Assembly (NCBI GenBank): GCA_023450335.1
Contig: JAEXHA010000009.1
Location: 1 to 15,236 of the forward strand
From: Actinomycetes bacterium
GTDB taxonomy: Bacteria; Actinomycetota; Actinomycetes; Actinomycetales; Microbacteriaceae
DNA length: 15,236 nt
Direction: 5' to 3'
Shown here: positions 13,665 through 15,236 of the stretch, piece by piece
How the letters are laid out: each line of letters begins with the position of its first letter
Numbering within the stretch: the stretch's first letter is position 1
Translations under genes and position numbers: made by a program
The notes under the pieces: model-generated
Databases searched by the model: none
What the model was told of the DNA's origin: nothing
What the model saw: only the letters and a program-made list of their open reading frames with translations

Positions 13665-15170
13665 ATGGGGTTTCGCAAACTGACAGCCGTGGGCGCCACC
13701 GCGCTCGTCGCGGCGCTGATCATGACGGGGTGCGGCCCCTCGGGCGAGGGTGCATCCGCTGACGCCAATCTGACGATCGGTTCCTTCGTCGAGCCGATGT
13801 CCTTCGACCCTGCTCAGGCGGCGGAGGGGCACTTCCTGCAGTACTATCAGCCGGTCTACGACACCCTGATCCGTCGGACACCTGATGGCGAGTACGAACC
13901 GATGCTGGCCACCGCGTGGAAGCTCAGCGACGACAACCTGACGCTCACGCTCGACTTGCGAGCAGAAGTCACCTTCACCGATGGCGCCGTGTTCAACAGC
14001 GAGGCGGCGAAAGCGAACCTGGACCACTTCCGCGCGAGCACCGGACCGCTGGCTACCACGCTTGCGGCCGTCGAATCGGTCGACATCGTCGACGACGACA
14101 CGGTCGACATCGTGCTGAACGCGCCCGAGCCTTCACTCTTGTTCTATCTGAGCAACGCCGCGGGGCTCATGGGCAGCCCGGAAGCGCTCGGAAGCGAGGA
14201 CATCGCGACGACTCCCGTGGGGTCGGGGCCATATGTGCTCGAGCGCTCGGTGGTCGGATCGGAGTACACGTACGTCAAGCGCGACGACTACTGGGACCCG
14301 CAGTTGCAGAAGTTCGATCAGATCACCATCAAGCTGATCGAGGACGCCACCGCGATCTACAACGCGCTCTCGAGCGGTCAGATCAATGCCGCTCCGCTGA
14401 CAGCCACCGTCGCCGACCGGGCGGAAGCAGACGGCCTCGTGGCACACACGCAGGGCCTCGACTGGCAGGGTCTGCTGCTGTGGGATCGTGGCGGGCAGAT
14501 GCAGCCGGCACTGGGCGACGTGCGGGTGCGTCAGGCGATCAACTACGCCATCGACAAAGAAGGTCTCCTGGCGACCGTGCAGAGCGGTCGTGGGGAGATC
14601 ACCAGCCAGGTGTTCGGCCCGGAATCGGACGCGTACGTCGCCGACCTCGAAGACGCCTACAGCTATGACCCGGCCAAGGCCAAAGCGCTTCTCGCCGACG
14701 CCGGATACGCCGATGGGTTCACGCTGCCGATGCCGATCGTGGACTCCCTGCCGGCCAGCGCGCGCGCGGCCGTCGTCGAGCAGTTCGCCGCGGTCGGAAT
14801 CGAGATCGTCTGGGAAGAGACCAACGACCTGATCGTCGAGATGCGTGACTATCCCGCGATGTGGATGTCCCTCTCACAGCCGAGCACGTGGCAGAACATC
14901 AACCAGGTCGTGACGCCGCAGGCGCTGTGGAACGCACTCGGGTACACCGATCCCGAAGTCGAGCGCATGGTGACCTCCTACCAGTTCGCTGAGGATGAGG
15001 CCGCAGCCGCGGCGACGGCGGCAGAGCTGGGTACCTACCTCGTCGAGCAGGCGTGGTTCGCGCCCTGGTACCGCCCCGACCAGCTCTTCTACACCGACGA
15101 CACCGTCTCGGTCGAGCTGCAGCCGGAGCAGGCCGTGCCGTCGATCTACAACTACTCGCCCGTAGCCTGA
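13665..15170 (+). CDS. Extracellular solute-binding lipoprotein, family 5 (Opp/Dpp type)
   Basis: A 501-residue binding protein of a second peptide/oligosaccharide-type ABC importer. The lipoprotein signal is MGFRK, a hydrophobic core and the lipobox IMTGC with C23 as the lipidated residue. Family-5 landmarks are FVEPMSFDPAQAAEGHFLQY, LDLRAEVTFTDGAVFNSEAAK, TTPVGSGPYVLERS, and GDVRVRQAINYAIDKEGL; the end (EQAWFAPWYRPDQLFY) is also typical. The ATG at 13665 is supported by GGAGA at 13653-13657; the open frame upstream runs through the promoter and must not be included. It is clearly diverged from the binding protein at 6454, so this is a related system rather than a recent copy. The permease and ATPase genes would be expected downstream but the window ends. 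The ligand is not predictable; no linked hydrolase is visible. Confidence 0.93.
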   Translation: MGFRKLTAVGATALVAALIMTGCGPSGEGASADANLTIGSFVEPMSFDPAQAAEGHFLQYYQPVYDTLIRRTPDGEYEPMLATAWKLSDDNLTLTLDLRAEVTFTDGAVFNSEAAKANLDHFRASTGPLATTLAAVESVDIVDDDTVDIVLNAPEPSLLFYLSNAAGLMGSPEALGSEDIATTPVGSGPYVLERSVVGSEYTYVKRDDYWDPQLQKFDQITIKLIEDATAIYNALSSGQINAAPLTATVADRAEADGLVAHTQGLDWQGLLLWDRGGQMQPALGDVRVRQAINYAIDKEGLLATVQSGRGEITSQVFGPESDAYVADLEDAYSYDPAKAKALLADAGYADGFTLPMPIVDSLPASARAAVVEQFAAVGIEIVWEETNDLIVEMRDYPAMWMSLSQPSTWQNINQVVTPQALWNALGYTDPEVERMVTSYQFAEDEAAAAATAAELGTYLVEQAWFAPWYRPDQLFYTDDTVSVELQPEQAVPSIYNYSPVA

Positions 15171-15201
15171 CGTGTGACAGGCGGGCGGGCCACCTGATAG
15201 A

Positions 15202-15236
15202 GGGGGCCCCCCCCCCCCCCCCCCCCCGGGGGGGGG
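15202..15236. other. G5-C21-G9 homopolymer block at the sequence end
   Basis: Five G, 21 C and nine G follow one another and run to the last base. Nothing comparable occurs elsewhere in the window. It is most likely a sequencing or assembly artefact at a contig end, although a GC-rich terminator downstream of the binding-protein gene could have triggered it. Confidence 0.85.

Overview
The window looks like chromosomal DNA from a high-GC actinobacterium, probably a member of the Microbacteriaceae close to Microbacterium. This rests on the very GC-rich codon use, a DtxR/IdeR iron regulator, an actinobacterial-type SerC, TAnnnT -10 boxes and one apparently leaderless promoter. The genus is inferred from protein style, not from a search. 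The sequence ends in a G5-C21-G9 run that looks like a damaged contig end.

Layout. Positions 1-332 hold the 3' end of a gene for a very acidic Asp/Ser-repeat protein, which converges on the following operon. Positions 399-8118 (minus strand) form a six-gene unit: a family-5 solute-binding lipoprotein, two Opp/Dpp-type ABC ATPases, two permeases and a cytoplasmic GH3 beta-glycosidase. The last five genes are joined by stop/start overlaps or a 1-nt gap. The simplest reading is an importer for a beta-linked oligosaccharide that is cleaved inside the cell by the GH3 enzyme. A 15-bp hairpin separates the binding-protein gene from the rest and may set its higher dose. A TetR regulator (8228-8878) is divergent from the unit.

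Positions 8888-12809 look like core genome: serC (minus), a DtxR-type iron regulator, a membrane-anchored M23 peptidase with a promoter, a phased direct repeat and a structured leader, then a terminator-ended structured RNA candidate and a small HNH endonuclease gene.

Positions 12887-15170 repeat the earlier arrangement: a second TetR regulator, clearly similar to the first, is divergent from a second family-5 binding lipoprotein whose transporter genes should lie beyond the window. The two TetR/binding-protein intergenic regions share an operator-like sequence, ACTTRC-AAT-NNN-GTARGT, that overlaps the promoters. This is the most informative regulatory signal here and suggests two related, possibly cross-talking, substrate-uptake switches.
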